DNA from: Treponema denticola
Lineage (GTDB): Bacteria; Spirochaetota; Spirochaetia; Treponematales; Treponemataceae
Reading direction: 5' to 3'
Assembly (NCBI RefSeq): GCF_024400535.1
Contig: NZ_CP038800.1
Span: 620,001-684,000 of the forward strand
DNA length: 64,000 bases
A program made the position numbers and the translations under genes. Positions 44,812-52,660 of this stretch are shown here, in pieces. The notes beneath the pieces were generated by a model. That model made no database searches. It was not told the origin of the DNA and saw only the letters and a program-made list of their open reading frames with translations. Position 1 is the stretch's first letter, and each line of letters begins with the position of its first letter.

Positions 44812-45696
44812 ATGCAGCAAACTTTAATGGAATATGTAAAAGACATTTTACCTGAAATTGCAAAACACACGATGAAAAATCCGGCAGTTACGCCCGAAAA
44901 TGTATTACAAAAGGGAAATCCTGCCCTATCTAAAATTCTTGATGAGATGGTAGACGATCTCGTTCTTGAAAATTCGGAGTTTAGACATCCCGAACACTTA
45001 GAAGAATTTTTAGATGAGGTAAAAAAAGGGAAAAAAGGCATAATCCTTGCAGAGCACTACAGCAATCTGGATTATCCGGCTTTTATAAATTTAATGAAAA
45101 AAACCGGTACTAAAGGAACGGAGCTTGCAGAAAAGTGCATCGCAATGGCCGGGCTAAAACTGGGAGAAGATAATCCCTATGTTGCGGCCTTTGCAAGCGC
45201 CTATGACCGCATTTATATCTATCCCAGCCGTTCCATCAAATCGATTAAAGACCCTGAAGTTTTGGCAGAAGAATTAAAACGGAGCAAGATGATAAACCTT
45301 GCTTCAATGCGGGCACTTGAAAAGGCAAAAGAAGAAGGCCGGGTAATTCTTGTATATCCTGCAGGAACCCGATACCGCCCCGGAAAACCCGAAACAAAAA
45401 AAGGTGTAAAAGAAATAGATTCCTATATTAAAATGTCCGATATAATGCTCTTGGTTTCAAGCAATGGAAACTGCCTGCGTATTTCGGATTCGGGAGATAT
45501 GACCGAGGATACTGTCTGGAAGGATAGGCTCATCTTTGATGCAAGCCCCGTCATAAACTGTGAAGAATATAGAGAAAAAGTAAAGGCTGAACATCAAAAC
45601 CTTACAGGCATAGATAAAAAGCAGGCCGTAGTCGATCAGGTAATGGCAGACCTTGAAAAAATGCATGAAGCAAACGAAATCGGACGGCTAAACTAA
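44812..45696 (+). CDS. PlsB/PlsC-type glycerolipid acyltransferase
   Basis: 294 residues from ATG 44812 (GGAGGT five bases upstream; the frame is open 12 codons earlier inside the preceding gene). The acyltransferase motifs are present: AEHYSNLDYP gives the HX4D catalytic pair, and LVYPAGTRYR corresponds to the phosphate-binding EGTRSR block with Ala for Glu. The protein is soluble-looking, without clear membrane spans, which resembles the soluble glycerol-3-phosphate acyltransferases more than integral PlsC. It would acylate a glycerol phosphate in phospholipid synthesis. Acyl donor and position unknown. Followed by a leader cassette and a thioesterase gene. Confidence 0.75.
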   Translation: MQQTLMEYVKDILPEIAKHTMKNPAVTPENVLQKGNPALSKILDEMVDDLVLENSEFRHPEHLEEFLDEVKKGKKGIILAEHYSNLDYPAFINLMKKTGTKGTELAEKCIAMAGLKLGEDNPYVAAFASAYDRIYIYPSRSIKSIKDPEVLAEELKRSKMINLASMRALEKAKEEGRVILVYPAGTRYRPGKPETKKGVKEIDSYIKMSDIMLLVSSNGNCLRISDSGDMTEDTVWKDRLIFDASPVINCEEYREKVKAEHQNLTGIDKKQAVVDQVMADLEKMHEANEIGRLN

Positions 45697-45698
45697 AA

Positions 45699-45865
45699 TA
45701 GGAGAAACGATAAACATTCCGGCTTGAAATACAAGCCTGAATGTTTATCTTCGAGTTTGCCTTTTAGGCAAACGTCGTATTTTTGTATGCAGTTTGTAAA
45801 CAAACTGCGTGAAAAAACCTTTTTCGCAAATTGATATTTGCTGCAAAAAGGTTTTATTAGGAGAA
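45699..45865 (+). repeat. Leader hairpin cassette, copy 2, expanded to four hairpins
   Basis: Repeats TAGGAGAA (45699-45706 and 45858-45865) enclose four successive hairpins: GATAAACATTC (45709-45719)/GAATGTTTATC (45739-45749) with inner GGCTTG/CAAGCC; GTTTGCC (45755-45761)/GGCAAAC (45767-45773); GCAGTTTG (45789-45796)/CAAACTGC (45801-45808); AACCTTTTT (45816-45824)/AAAAAGGTT (45845-45853) with inner GCAAAT/ATTTGC. The first matches copies 1 and 3. The second repeat is the thioesterase ribosome site. No gene lies in this gap. Confidence 0.8.
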
Positions 45866-45869
45866 GATT

Positions 45870-46277
45870 GTGACGCATACGTTTTATGTTGAAGTTCGAA
45901 GCTACGAGCTTGACGCTTATAATCATGTAAACAACTCGGTTTACTTAAATTATTTGGAACATGCCAGAATGCAGTTTTTAAAAAAAATAGGTTTTGATTA
46001 TGTAGGGATGATTGAAGAAGGCTTCATGCTCTATGTATCCCACATAGATATTAAATACAAGCACTCTGCCAAACTTTACGATAAACTGGCCATTGAGGTT
46101 ACTCACATAGATTTGGGTAAGGTTTCCGGTACATTTTTGCAGGTTATAAAAAATGAAGAAGGTAAGGTCTGCGCTGAAGCAAAGGTAACTTGGGCCTGTG
46201 TCGACAGCACCGGACGGCCCGTTAAAATCCCTGAAAAATATTTGGTTCCGGGACTGGAGCCCGAGCTTCAGCCATAA
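45870..46277 (+). CDS. Acyl-CoA thioesterase, hotdog fold (YbgC/4HBT type)
   Basis: 135-residue hotdog-fold thioesterase. The YbgC/FadM-like signature is near the N-terminus: YELDAYNHVNNSVYLNYLEHARM, with Asp15 as the catalytic acid. HIDIKYKHSAKLYDKLAIEV and a strand with KVTWACVD complete the fold. It would hydrolyse acyl-CoA or acyl-carrier thioesters, and the preceding acyltransferase gene supports a lipid role. Translation starts at GTG 45870 after AGGAG, which lies in the second repeat of the hairpin cassette. Length is normal for the family. Confidence 0.88.
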   Translation: MTHTFYVEVRSYELDAYNHVNNSVYLNYLEHARMQFLKKIGFDYVGMIEEGFMLYVSHIDIKYKHSAKLYDKLAIEVTHIDLGKVSGTFLQVIKNEEGKVCAEAKVTWACVDSTGRPVKIPEKYLVPGLEPELQP

Positions 46278-46301
46278 AAAGTTAATTTTAGCTTATTTTT
46301 A

Positions 46302-46330
46302 TTGACTTAATCTCGGTACGGTATTATATT
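46302..46330 (+). promoter_or_regulatory. Promoter of the ZnuA-like gene
   Basis: TTGACT (46302-46307), 17-nt spacer, TATATT (46325-46330). I see no clear Zur or Fur palindrome around it. Confidence 0.55.
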
Positions 46331-46361
46331 CTATTCCGTCTTAAAAAAATATGGAGTTTAT

Positions 46362-47333
46362 ATGAAATCTATTTTAAAAACATGTTTATTTATTGCTCTT
46401 CTTTCATCGGTAAATCTCTTTGCGATGGGAGCAAAAGAGATGCCCGATAATGGCAAAAAAAATGTTGCCGTTACCTTCGATGCAATGAAAGAGTTGACTC
46501 AGGCAGTTGCAGGAGACAATGTTAATATTTCGGTTATCATCCCGCCTGGAATGGAAGCTCATGACTTTGAGCCCAAAGCTAAAGACCTTGCTTTTTTATC
46601 GAAGGCCGATATTTTAATCTATAACGGTCTTGGTATGGAGTTTTGGCTTGATGAAGCCGTAAAAGCGGTCAACAACAAAAAGCTGATTATGGTCGAGGCA
46701 AGCAGCGGAATTGAAGCAATCAAGGCAGGACACCACAACCATGATGAACATGGAGAAGACTGTGACTGCGAAGTCTGTGCAGGGCAACACAAACACGGCA
46801 AGGGACATGAACACTGCCATCACGGAGAATCCGATCCTCATACATGGCTCAGCCTCTCTTCTGCAAAAATTATGGTTAAAAATATCGAAAATGCTCTGAC
46901 TACGGCTGACCCTGCAAATGCAAAAAGCTATAAAGAAAATGCAAATAAATATATTGCCGAACTTGACGGACTTTTAAAAGAATATACCGAGAAATTTTCT
47001 AAAGTAAAAAACAAGCTCTTTGTAACGGGACACGCAGCCTTCGGATATCTTTGCAGAGATTTTTCCTTAGATCAAAATTCCGTAACCGATATCTTTAATG
47101 AAAATGAACCGAATCCGAAAGAACTTGCAAAACTTGTCGAATATTGCAGGGAGCACAATATAAAAGTTATCTTTACGGAAGAAGCGGCAAGCCCCCTTGT
47201 TTCAAAAACCCTTGCAAAAGAGCTTGGAGCCAAGGTTGAAAAAATTTACACAATCGAAAGCTCTGAAGATAATAAAAGCTATCTTGAGCGCATGAAGACA
47301 AATTTAATGCGAATATACGAAAATTTAAAATAA
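46362..47333 (+). CDS. ZnuA-like metal-binding lipoprotein or periplasmic protein
   Basis: 323-residue solute-binding protein of cluster A-I (zinc/manganese). Signal sequence MKSILKTCLFIALLSSVNLF; the metal ligands are His in PPGMEAHDFEP, His in SDPHTWLSLSSAK, His in TGHAAFGYL and a Glu/Asp in the C-terminal VIFTEEAASPL. A long His/Cys/Asp-rich loop (about residues 124-160, with HHNHDEHGEDCDCEVC) marks a zinc-type protein. No permease or ATPase genes adjoin, so it must work with a transporter elsewhere. It has its own promoter and terminator. Confidence 0.9.
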   Translation: MKSILKTCLFIALLSSVNLFAMGAKEMPDNGKKNVAVTFDAMKELTQAVAGDNVNISVIIPPGMEAHDFEPKAKDLAFLSKADILIYNGLGMEFWLDEAVKAVNNKKLIMVEASSGIEAIKAGHHNHDEHGEDCDCEVCAGQHKHGKGHEHCHHGESDPHTWLSLSSAKIMVKNIENALTTADPANAKSYKENANKYIAELDGLLKEYTEKFSKVKNKLFVTGHAAFGYLCRDFSLDQNSVTDIFNENEPNPKELAKLVEYCREHNIKVIFTEEAASPLVSKTLAKELGAKVEKIYTIESSEDNKSYLERMKTNLMRIYENLK

Positions 47334-47367
47334 AAGGAACGGGCTGCCTTTTGATTTTTTAAAGACA

Positions 47368-47404
47368 GCCGGCTCTTTTTTTATGGGAGCCCGGCTCTTT
47401 TTGT
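47368..47404 (+). terminator. Terminator after the ZnuA-like gene
   Basis: AGCCG-GCTC pairs with GAGC-C-CGGCT (one bulge) and is followed by CTTTTTG. It lies directly before the ribosome site of the next gene, so read-through may feed that gene. Confidence 0.6.
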
Positions 47405-47414
47405 TGGAGAATGA

Positions 47415-48074
47415 ATGAGACATTATTTTAAAAATATATTTAAAATTAAGAGTACATTTGCTTTGATGTTTTTGTCTTTTTTTTGTATTTTTTTATCGGT
47501 GTGTAGGATTTTTATAGCAGAAAACTATTTCTTACTTTTTTTGGGCTGGAATTTATTTTTAGCCTTTGTACCATGGCTTATTTCTTCAATGCTATACTTG
47601 TCAAAAAACAATAAAAAAATAGTTTTTATTGTTTTTACGGCTATCTGGCTTTTGTTTTTTCCAAACGCCCTTTATATAGTAACCGATTTTATTCATCTAA
47701 AAACGGCTGCTTCAACAATGCGCTGGTATGATTTAATCCTATTGTTTTCTTACAGCTTTGCAGGTCTTTTTTACGGTTTTGTAAGTTTGGATTTTATCGA
47801 AGCCAAGATTAAAAAACCTTTTAATATAAAATACCCGCAAATTTTTTCAGGTTTTGTGATATATCTTTCAGCTTTCGGCATCTATTTGGGAAGATTTTTA
47901 AGATGGAATTCATGGGATCTTGTAACGAATTTAAGTTCCGTTCTATCAGACCTTTTTTTGCCGATAAAAAATCCTTTTATACATGCAAGAACATGGGCAT
48001 TTATTCTTTTACTGGGAACACTCTTTAACCTGCTTTATATATCATATAAGAGCTTCGGCGAGAAAAAAAATTAA
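47415..48074 (+). CDS. DUF1361 membrane protein
   Basis: 219 residues with six or more membrane spans. The family marks are in WLLFFPNALYIVTDFIHL (about residues 82-100), the Arg-Trp-Tyr-Asp turn before the fifth span, and IYLGRFLRWNSWDLV near residue 160. DUF1361 proteins are small inner-membrane proteins of unknown function common in Firmicutes and some spirochaetes. TTGGAG stands before the ATG. Apparently monocistronic. Confidence 0.8.
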   Translation: MRHYFKNIFKIKSTFALMFLSFFCIFLSVCRIFIAENYFLLFLGWNLFLAFVPWLISSMLYLSKNNKKIVFIVFTAIWLLFFPNALYIVTDFIHLKTAASTMRWYDLILLFSYSFAGLFYGFVSLDFIEAKIKKPFNIKYPQIFSGFVIYLSAFGIYLGRFLRWNSWDLVTNLSSVLSDLFLPIKNPFIHARTWAFILLLGTLFNLLYISYKSFGEKKN

Positions 48075-48093
48075 ATTTTTAGGAATATTTCAC

Positions 48094-48121
48094 TTGACAA
48101 TTACAATAATTATGCTAAAAT
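48094..48121 (+). promoter_or_regulatory. Strong promoter of the 48.1-kb small RNA
   Basis: Perfect TTGACA (48094-48099), 16-nt spacer ending in TGC, TAAAAT (48116-48121); predicted +1 near 48128. Confidence 0.75.
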
Positions 48122-48127
48122 AAAAGC

Positions 48128-48206
48128 TAGAGGGAGATGTGAGTATCCGTCTTAGGCGGTTCAAAGCACAACTCCCATAAGGGGCATGACTTCATGCCCC
48201 TTTTTA
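48128..48206 (+). ncRNA. Stand-alone small RNA of about 78 nt, family unknown
   Basis: Between its own promoter and a strong intrinsic terminator lies a compact structured region: outer helix GGGAG (48132-48136)/CTCCC (48172-48176), middle TGTG/CACA, inner CCGTC (48147-48151)/GGCGG (48155-48159), then the terminator hairpin. No start codon with ribosome site is present and no gene follows in this direction (pepD converges), so a riboswitch is unlikely. It does not match tmRNA, RNase P, 6S or SRP RNA in features I know. Possibly a trans-acting small RNA. Confidence 0.65.
48181..48206 (+). terminator. Terminator of the small RNA
   Basis: GGGGCATG / CATGCCCC with an ACTT loop and a T5 tail. There is no A tract on the other side, so it serves the plus strand only. 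Confidence 0.9.
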
Positions 48207-48257
48207 GTTTTTTACTAAGCCTGCCTAAGCATGGTCCTCAATATTTACACCTTATTT

Positions 48258-49703
48258 CTAATTCTTCAATTCGACTAGATATGCCAATAAGAATTTCCAT
48301 ACGCGCTCTACAGAGGCTATGTCCATGTGTTCGTTAGGAGTATGAACATCATACAAATTGGGCCCAAAACTTACAGCATCGATATTAGGAAGGGTCTTCT
48401 TTAAAAGGCCGCATTCAAGGCCTGCATGGATGGCTGTAATTACGGGTTCCTTGTTATTAAGTTTTTTGTAAACATTAACGGCAGCATCGCGCACAGGAGA
48501 ATTGGGACTGTACTCCCAAGCCGGATATTCCGAGAATTTTTTAAATTCGGCTCCGCAGCGCTCGGCTTGGATTCTAAGTACATCCACAATTTCATCCAAG
48601 GCACTCCTTACGCTGCTTCGTACAGAGGTTGTAAATTTGATTTTTCCATCGATTTCTTCTAAAACGCCGTTATTTAAGCTTGTTTGAACAAGGCCTGGAA
48701 TTTCCATGCTCATATATTGTACGCCATTGGGAATACTTGCCATAAAATCAATTAGATTTAAGCTAAGCTCCTTTGTAAACATTTGGCCTGAAGTGTTTTG
48801 AGTTTCATTTGCCGTAACAGTTAAAAGTTTATCCACAGCCCTGTATTCATTTTTTAAATCAGAGGTAAGTTTTTCTACAATCTTCAAAACGGCTTCCTTA
48901 TTTTCGACTGCGATTACTGCATGGGCATCCTTTGCAATGGCATTGTGTTTTGAACCGCCTGAGATTTCGGCTATATTGATTTTTTCGTTTTGCTTGATGT
49001 TGTACAGAATTCTTCCCAAAAGTTTAATTGCGTTGGCTCTCTGCTTGTTTATCTCAATACCTGAATGTCCGCCGAGGAGACCTCCGACAGTGATTTTTAA
49101 GAATTTTCCTTTAGCTGCCTCTTTCTTTATATCGAAGAAAACATTAATATTGGCTCCGCCTGCACAGCTTACCAAAAAGACACCTTCTTCTTCCGAATCT
49201 ATATTTAAAAAGCGTGTTCCTTGCAGATGCTCACCAGTAAGAGCCATAGCTCCGCCCATCCCCGTTTCCTCTTCTGTCGTAATTAAAACTTCGAGCGGCG
49301 GGTGGGGAATATCTTTTGAATCAAGAAGGGTAAGAGCGTATGCGACTGCTATGCCGTCATCTCCTCCAAGGGTTGTCTTATCGGCATAGAGCATTTCTCC
49401 CTTTACGACGAATTTAATAGGATCCTTTAAAAAATCATGGTTTGAAGAAGCATCCTTTTCACAAACCATATCCATGTGTCCCTGAATAATAACCGCCGGA
49501 GATTTTTCATAGCCGGCAGTTCCGGGCTTCTTTATGATAACATTCATAGCCTTATCTTGATGTACTTCAAGGCTTCTATCTTTTGCAAATTTTACAAGAA
49601 AATCGCTGATAGCTCTTTCGTTTCCCGAACCTCTCGGCACTTGAGAGATTTCGTAAAACCATTTAAATACTTCCTTAGGTTCAGTGCTCTGCAACGGATT
49701 CAT
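48258..49703 (-). CDS. pepD: Aminoacyl-histidine dipeptidase (M20C, PepD)
   Basis: 481 residues from ATG 49703, with GGAGG six bases upstream; the frame is open 21 codons further but without a ribosome site. A zinc di-peptidase of family M20C: IQGHMDMVCEKD holds the first His-Asp, TTLGGDDGIAVAYAL the bridging Asp, LITTEEETGMGGA the general-base Glu pair and second-metal Glu, FLNIDSEEEG the next Asp, and SFGPNLYDVHTPNEHM the last His. The lid domain contains GGLLGGHSGIEIN. It cleaves Xaa-His dipeptides such as carnosine, feeding histidine and other amino acids, consistent with hutU in this window. Confidence 0.94.
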   Translation of the reverse strand: MNPLQSTEPKEVFKWFYEISQVPRGSGNERAISDFLVKFAKDRSLEVHQDKAMNVIIKKPGTAGYEKSPAVIIQGHMDMVCEKDASSNHDFLKDPIKFVVKGEMLYADKTTLGGDDGIAVAYALTLLDSKDIPHPPLEVLITTEEETGMGGAMALTGEHLQGTRFLNIDSEEEGVFLVSCAGGANINVFFDIKKEAAKGKFLKITVGGLLGGHSGIEINKQRANAIKLLGRILYNIKQNEKINIAEISGGSKHNAIAKDAHAVIAVENKEAVLKIVEKLTSDLKNEYRAVDKLLTVTANETQNTSGQMFTKELSLNLIDFMASIPNGVQYMSMEIPGLVQTSLNNGVLEEIDGKIKFTTSVRSSVRSALDEIVDVLRIQAERCGAEFKKFSEYPAWEYSPNSPVRDAAVNVYKKLNNKEPVITAIHAGLECGLLKKTLPNIDAVSFGPNLYDVHTPNEHMDIASVERVWKFLLAYLVELKN

Positions 49704-49802
49704 TATTGCCTCCAAATTATTTATTTTATAGGCTAGTAGTATATTATAAAATATAAAAAAAAACAATCAGGATAACCGGCATGACTATGAGTTTAATCGC
49801 AT

Positions 49803-50447
49803 TTATATGGGATAGGTTGTGTATATTTCTTGAGGATTTTTTATCATATCATGCAAACGCTTTTCAATATGTTCCCAATTAAATTTTCCGACTATTAAGT
49901 TTACCGGCTCATGTATAAAGTCTATATCATCAAAATAAGATAAAGCTTTTACAACAGATAGTATATTGGCATTTTTATACTTCAATAGATAAAAGTCCAG
50001 CATTGCATCTAATGAATATTTTGTTGATAAAAATGAAATATCAACAAAATCCTTTAATCGAGTGCCGTTATCGGTAATTGCCGAAAGTTTCATGGCAATA
50101 ACATCCTCAAAACTTGCTATCCGTATATTTTCTTCTGTAGACAATGGTTTTATCAGCGGATAATCATATTTGATACAGTCAATAAATATACCATTTATTT
50201 CGCCTTTTAACGTATTATGAGCTTTATACCGCTCAATAAAGCCGTATTCTTTTGATAAATGCTTATTAAGTTCCCATACCGATATATCATTTTGAGTAAA
50301 TAAGTCCAAATCAATACTTTTCCTGTGTCCAAGACGTAATGCAATAGAAGTGCCGCCAACTAAAAAAAATTGATCCATTTGACTGTCTTGCATGAGCGTT
50401 CTTAACAATTCAAATGCAGTTTTCTCGACAGTGTTCTTTTGCAGCAT
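49803..50447 (-). CDS. AbiEii/AbiGii-type nucleotidyltransferase toxin
   Basis: 214 residues. The nucleotidyltransferase core is FFLVGGTSIALRLGHRKSIDLDLF (residues about 27-50: Gly-Gly-Thr-Ser and the Asp-x-Asp pair), and the family's second block is EDVIAMKLSAITDNGTRLKDFVDI. Such proteins are the toxin part of AbiE-like systems that can modify tRNA ends or otherwise block growth, often in phage defence. The partner gene lies immediately upstream and overlaps by 46 nt. AAGGAAG precedes the ATG within it. Confidence 0.85.
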   Translation of the reverse strand: MLQKNTVEKTAFELLRTLMQDSQMDQFFLVGGTSIALRLGHRKSIDLDLFTQNDISVWELNKHLSKEYGFIERYKAHNTLKGEINGIFIDCIKYDYPLIKPLSTEENIRIASFEDVIAMKLSAITDNGTRLKDFVDISFLSTKYSLDAMLDFYLLKYKNANILSVVKALSYFDDIDFIHEPVNLIVGKFNWEHIEKRLHDMIKNPQEIYTTYPI

Positions 50448-50728
50448 AAAAAATCTTCCTTTTTTAAATCAAAAAGCAAACAAGACCAATTCAATTCTTT
50501 TGGGGAAAGGTGAGGAATTTGTACAACAATATTTTTTACCCTTTCAAAGCCGCCGTAAAGTTGAAACATTGCATAATAATCCTCAGGTCTGCCGTATTCC
50601 AAAACGCGGGCGACAACAATTTTTGACATTATATTCCAATCCCAATCGGGAGCTTTTGTATCATATTCCCAGAGAATTGACTGAGAAATTTTTTCTTTTT
50701 TGTGGGTTTCATAATCTGCAAAAAACAT
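50402..50728 (-). CDS. DUF6922-type partner of the AbiEii toxin
   Basis: 108 residues from ATG 50728, set by GGGAGGT five bases upstream (the frame is open to 50779). The pattern SILWEYDTKAPDWDWNIMSK, VVARVLEYGRPEDYYAMFQLYGG and LSPKELNWSCLLFDL matches small DUF6922 proteins that regularly precede AbiEii-like genes and are presumed antitoxins. No DNA-binding helix-turn-helix of the classical AbiEi type is seen. A shared promoter lies just upstream. Antitoxin role is inference from context. Confidence 0.65.
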   Translation of the reverse strand: MFFADYETHKKEKISQSILWEYDTKAPDWDWNIMSKIVVARVLEYGRPEDYYAMFQLYGGFERVKNIVVQIPHLSPKELNWSCLLFDLKKEDFLCCKRTLSRKLHLNC

Positions 50729-50747
50729 ACCATACCTCCCACGTTCT

Positions 50748-50756
50748 ATTATAGCA
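50748..50756 (-). promoter_or_regulatory. Extended -10 promoter of the DUF6922-AbiEii pair
   Basis: Minus strand TGC-TATAAT (perfect -10 with TGN extension), about 20 nt before the start codon. The -35 is poor. The other toxin-antitoxin pair (21.5 kb) has the same ATGCTATAAT core. Confidence 0.5.
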
Positions 50757-50855
50757 TATTTGTGTACATTTTTCCACACGGTAACAGAGCAACAGAACAG
50801 ATAGCCTCAAAGAAATAAGCTGATAAAAAACGGTTGACAGAAAGATTCCTTTAAG

Positions 50856-51635
50856 CTAAAAAACTCTAAGCCATAAATTAAAAGAATTTTTCATCCATGC
50901 GGCTACATCCATCCCGTAAACGGATTGTAAAATTTCTCCGGTTAAAACCTCTTCTTTTTTTCCTGAGGCTTGTATGGTACCGTCTTTTAAAAAAATAAGT
51001 TTATCTGCAAATTGCAGGGCTAGGTTTATATCGTGGAAGACTCCGATGACGGCTTTAGCTTCTTTTTTGCAAATCTCTTTTAAAAAAAGAATAAGCTCGG
51101 TTTGGGCTTTTAAGTCCAGATGATTTGTAGGTTCATCGAGCAGGATAAGTTCGGGTTCTTGAGCAAGAGTGCGGGCCAGATAAACCCGCTGAAGCTGACC
51201 GCCTGAAAGTTCATCTATTTTCTTTTCACGCAAATTCCAAATGTCTACAGCCCTTAAACATTTTTCTACATAGGCCCTGTCTTTTTTTGAGACTGAAAGA
51301 AAAGAGCTGCCCTCTCTGTGTGCATATCTTCCCATCATAACGGTATCATAAACGGAATATGAAAAATATATCGAAGAAACTTGACTTAAAACGGCTATTT
51401 TTTTTGCTATGTTTTTACGTTTGATATTTTTTAAGTTTTGACCCTTTAAAAGAATTTCACCCGAATAGCCGATAAGACCGGCAAGAGTTTTTAAGAGGGT
51501 CGTTTTTCCGCAGCCGTTAGGACCCAAAACACAAAGGCTGTCTCCTTTTGAAACCGAAAAGGAAATATCTTTTAAAACGGGAGTCTTTGAATATCCCGCG
51601 TAAAGCGATTTTACGTTTATTAAAGGACAGTCCAT
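50856..51635 (-). CDS. ABC transporter ATPase, FecE/BtuD type
   Basis: 259-residue ATPase of an iron-siderophore/haem/cobalamin importer. Walker A LGPNGCGKTTLLKTL, Q-loop AVLSQVSS, signature LSGGQLQRVYLARTL, Walker B LILLDEPTNHLD, and H-loop AVIGVFHDINLALQFADK, all of the FecE/BtuD pattern. Last gene of the operon binding protein - permease - ATPase; 5-nt gap after the permease gene. Confidence 0.94.
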   Translation of the reverse strand: MDCPLINVKSLYAGYSKTPVLKDISFSVSKGDSLCVLGPNGCGKTTLLKTLAGLIGYSGEILLKGQNLKNIKRKNIAKKIAVLSQVSSIYFSYSVYDTVMMGRYAHREGSSFLSVSKKDRAYVEKCLRAVDIWNLREKKIDELSGGQLQRVYLARTLAQEPELILLDEPTNHLDLKAQTELILFLKEICKKEAKAVIGVFHDINLALQFADKLIFLKDGTIQASGKKEEVLTGEILQSVYGMDVAAWMKNSFNLWLRVF

Positions 51636-51640
51636 AAAAG

Positions 51641-52660
51641 TTAAGTCCTCCTCCGTCCCTTAAAATAGACATAGCAAAAAAACGGAGCACCTGCGAGGGC
51701 GGTGATTGCACCCACCGGAAGCTCTTGGGGGGACAAAATAGTTCTTGCCGTCATATCGCATAGAACCATCGCAGTGCCTCCTATACAAAAGGACACAGGG
51801 ATCACTATCTTATGCCTTGCACCGACGAGCTTGCGTACAATGTGAGGCGCTATTAAATCGATAAAACCGATTATGCCTACAAATGAAATTACTGTTCCCG
51901 TAAGGGCTGAGGCTAAAAACAAAAGAAGCCATTTAACTTTTTTTGTATCTAGACCCATAGTCTTAGCCTGCTCTTCTCCGAAGGTAAGCAAATCCATTTC
52001 ATTTGAAAACCCTGTAAGAATCAAGGTTCCGGCTGCACAGATAGGCAATAACACGTTAAAGTTTTTTATATTTTGACTTGCAAAGCTTCCCATCTGCCAA
52101 AATATCAGGCGGGCCATTCCGTCCCGATTAAGGGCGATTATTATGGTTATAATTCCGTTTATAAAGAGAGAAAAAACTATACCTGTTAAAATAATCGTCG
52201 AGTTTTCAAAATTCCTATCAACTAAGGATGCAAGTTTAACCGAGGCATAGACTGTAAGAAGGCCTGCAATAGTGCCTGCAAGAGGAAGGGTAAAAACCGG
52301 TATTAAAGGAAGAGTGAATCCTGTCAAAATTACCAGAGCAGCTCCCAAGGCGGCGCCGGATGAAACGCCCATGGTGTAAGAAGAAGCCAATGGGTTCTTT
52401 AAGATACTTTGCATTACGGCCCCGCTTACGGCAAGGGAGCCGCCTGCCAAAAAAGCGACCAGCACCCTAGGCAGCCTCACGTTCCAAACTATTGCAACAA
52501 AGGTCGATTCAATATTGTAAATTTCTTTTTGGGCTATTTTTGAAAATATGATTTTAATAATATCTTCGGGCGGAACAAAGACCGAACCTATTCCTATTCC
52601 CAAGATGAGAACAAGGATGCAGGCTGCAATCGAGCCTGCAAGCTTGAATTGAAGTTTCAT
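51641..52660 (-). CDS. ABC transporter permease, FecCD type
   Basis: 339-residue permease with about ten membrane spans. Typical FecCD blocks: VRLPRVLVAFLAGGSLAVSG and MQSILKNPLASSYTMGVSSGAALGAAL in the first third, WQMGSFASQN, and the coupling region VSFVGIIGFIDLIAPHIVRKLVGARHK with ELPVGAITALAGAPFFCYV at the end. Its ATG overlaps the stop of the binding-protein gene (TAATG), so translation is coupled. Moves an iron chelate, haem or corrinoid; ligand not decided. Confidence 0.94.
   Translation of the reverse strand: MKLQFKLAGSIAACILVLILGIGIGSVFVPPEDIIKIIFSKIAQKEIYNIESTFVAIVWNVRLPRVLVAFLAGGSLAVSGAVMQSILKNPLASSYTMGVSSGAALGAALVILTGFTLPLIPVFTLPLAGTIAGLLTVYASVKLASLVDRNFENSTIILTGIVFSLFINGIITIIIALNRDGMARLIFWQMGSFASQNIKNFNVLLPICAAGTLILTGFSNEMDLLTFGEEQAKTMGLDTKKVKWLLLFLASALTGTVISFVGIIGFIDLIAPHIVRKLVGARHKIVIPVSFCIGGTAMVLCDMTARTILSPQELPVGAITALAGAPFFCYVYFKGRRRT

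Noticed and set aside
48128-48206. Small RNA as a riboswitch or attenuator
   Set aside because: It ends in a terminator with no downstream gene in that direction, and the helices match no riboswitch class known to me.
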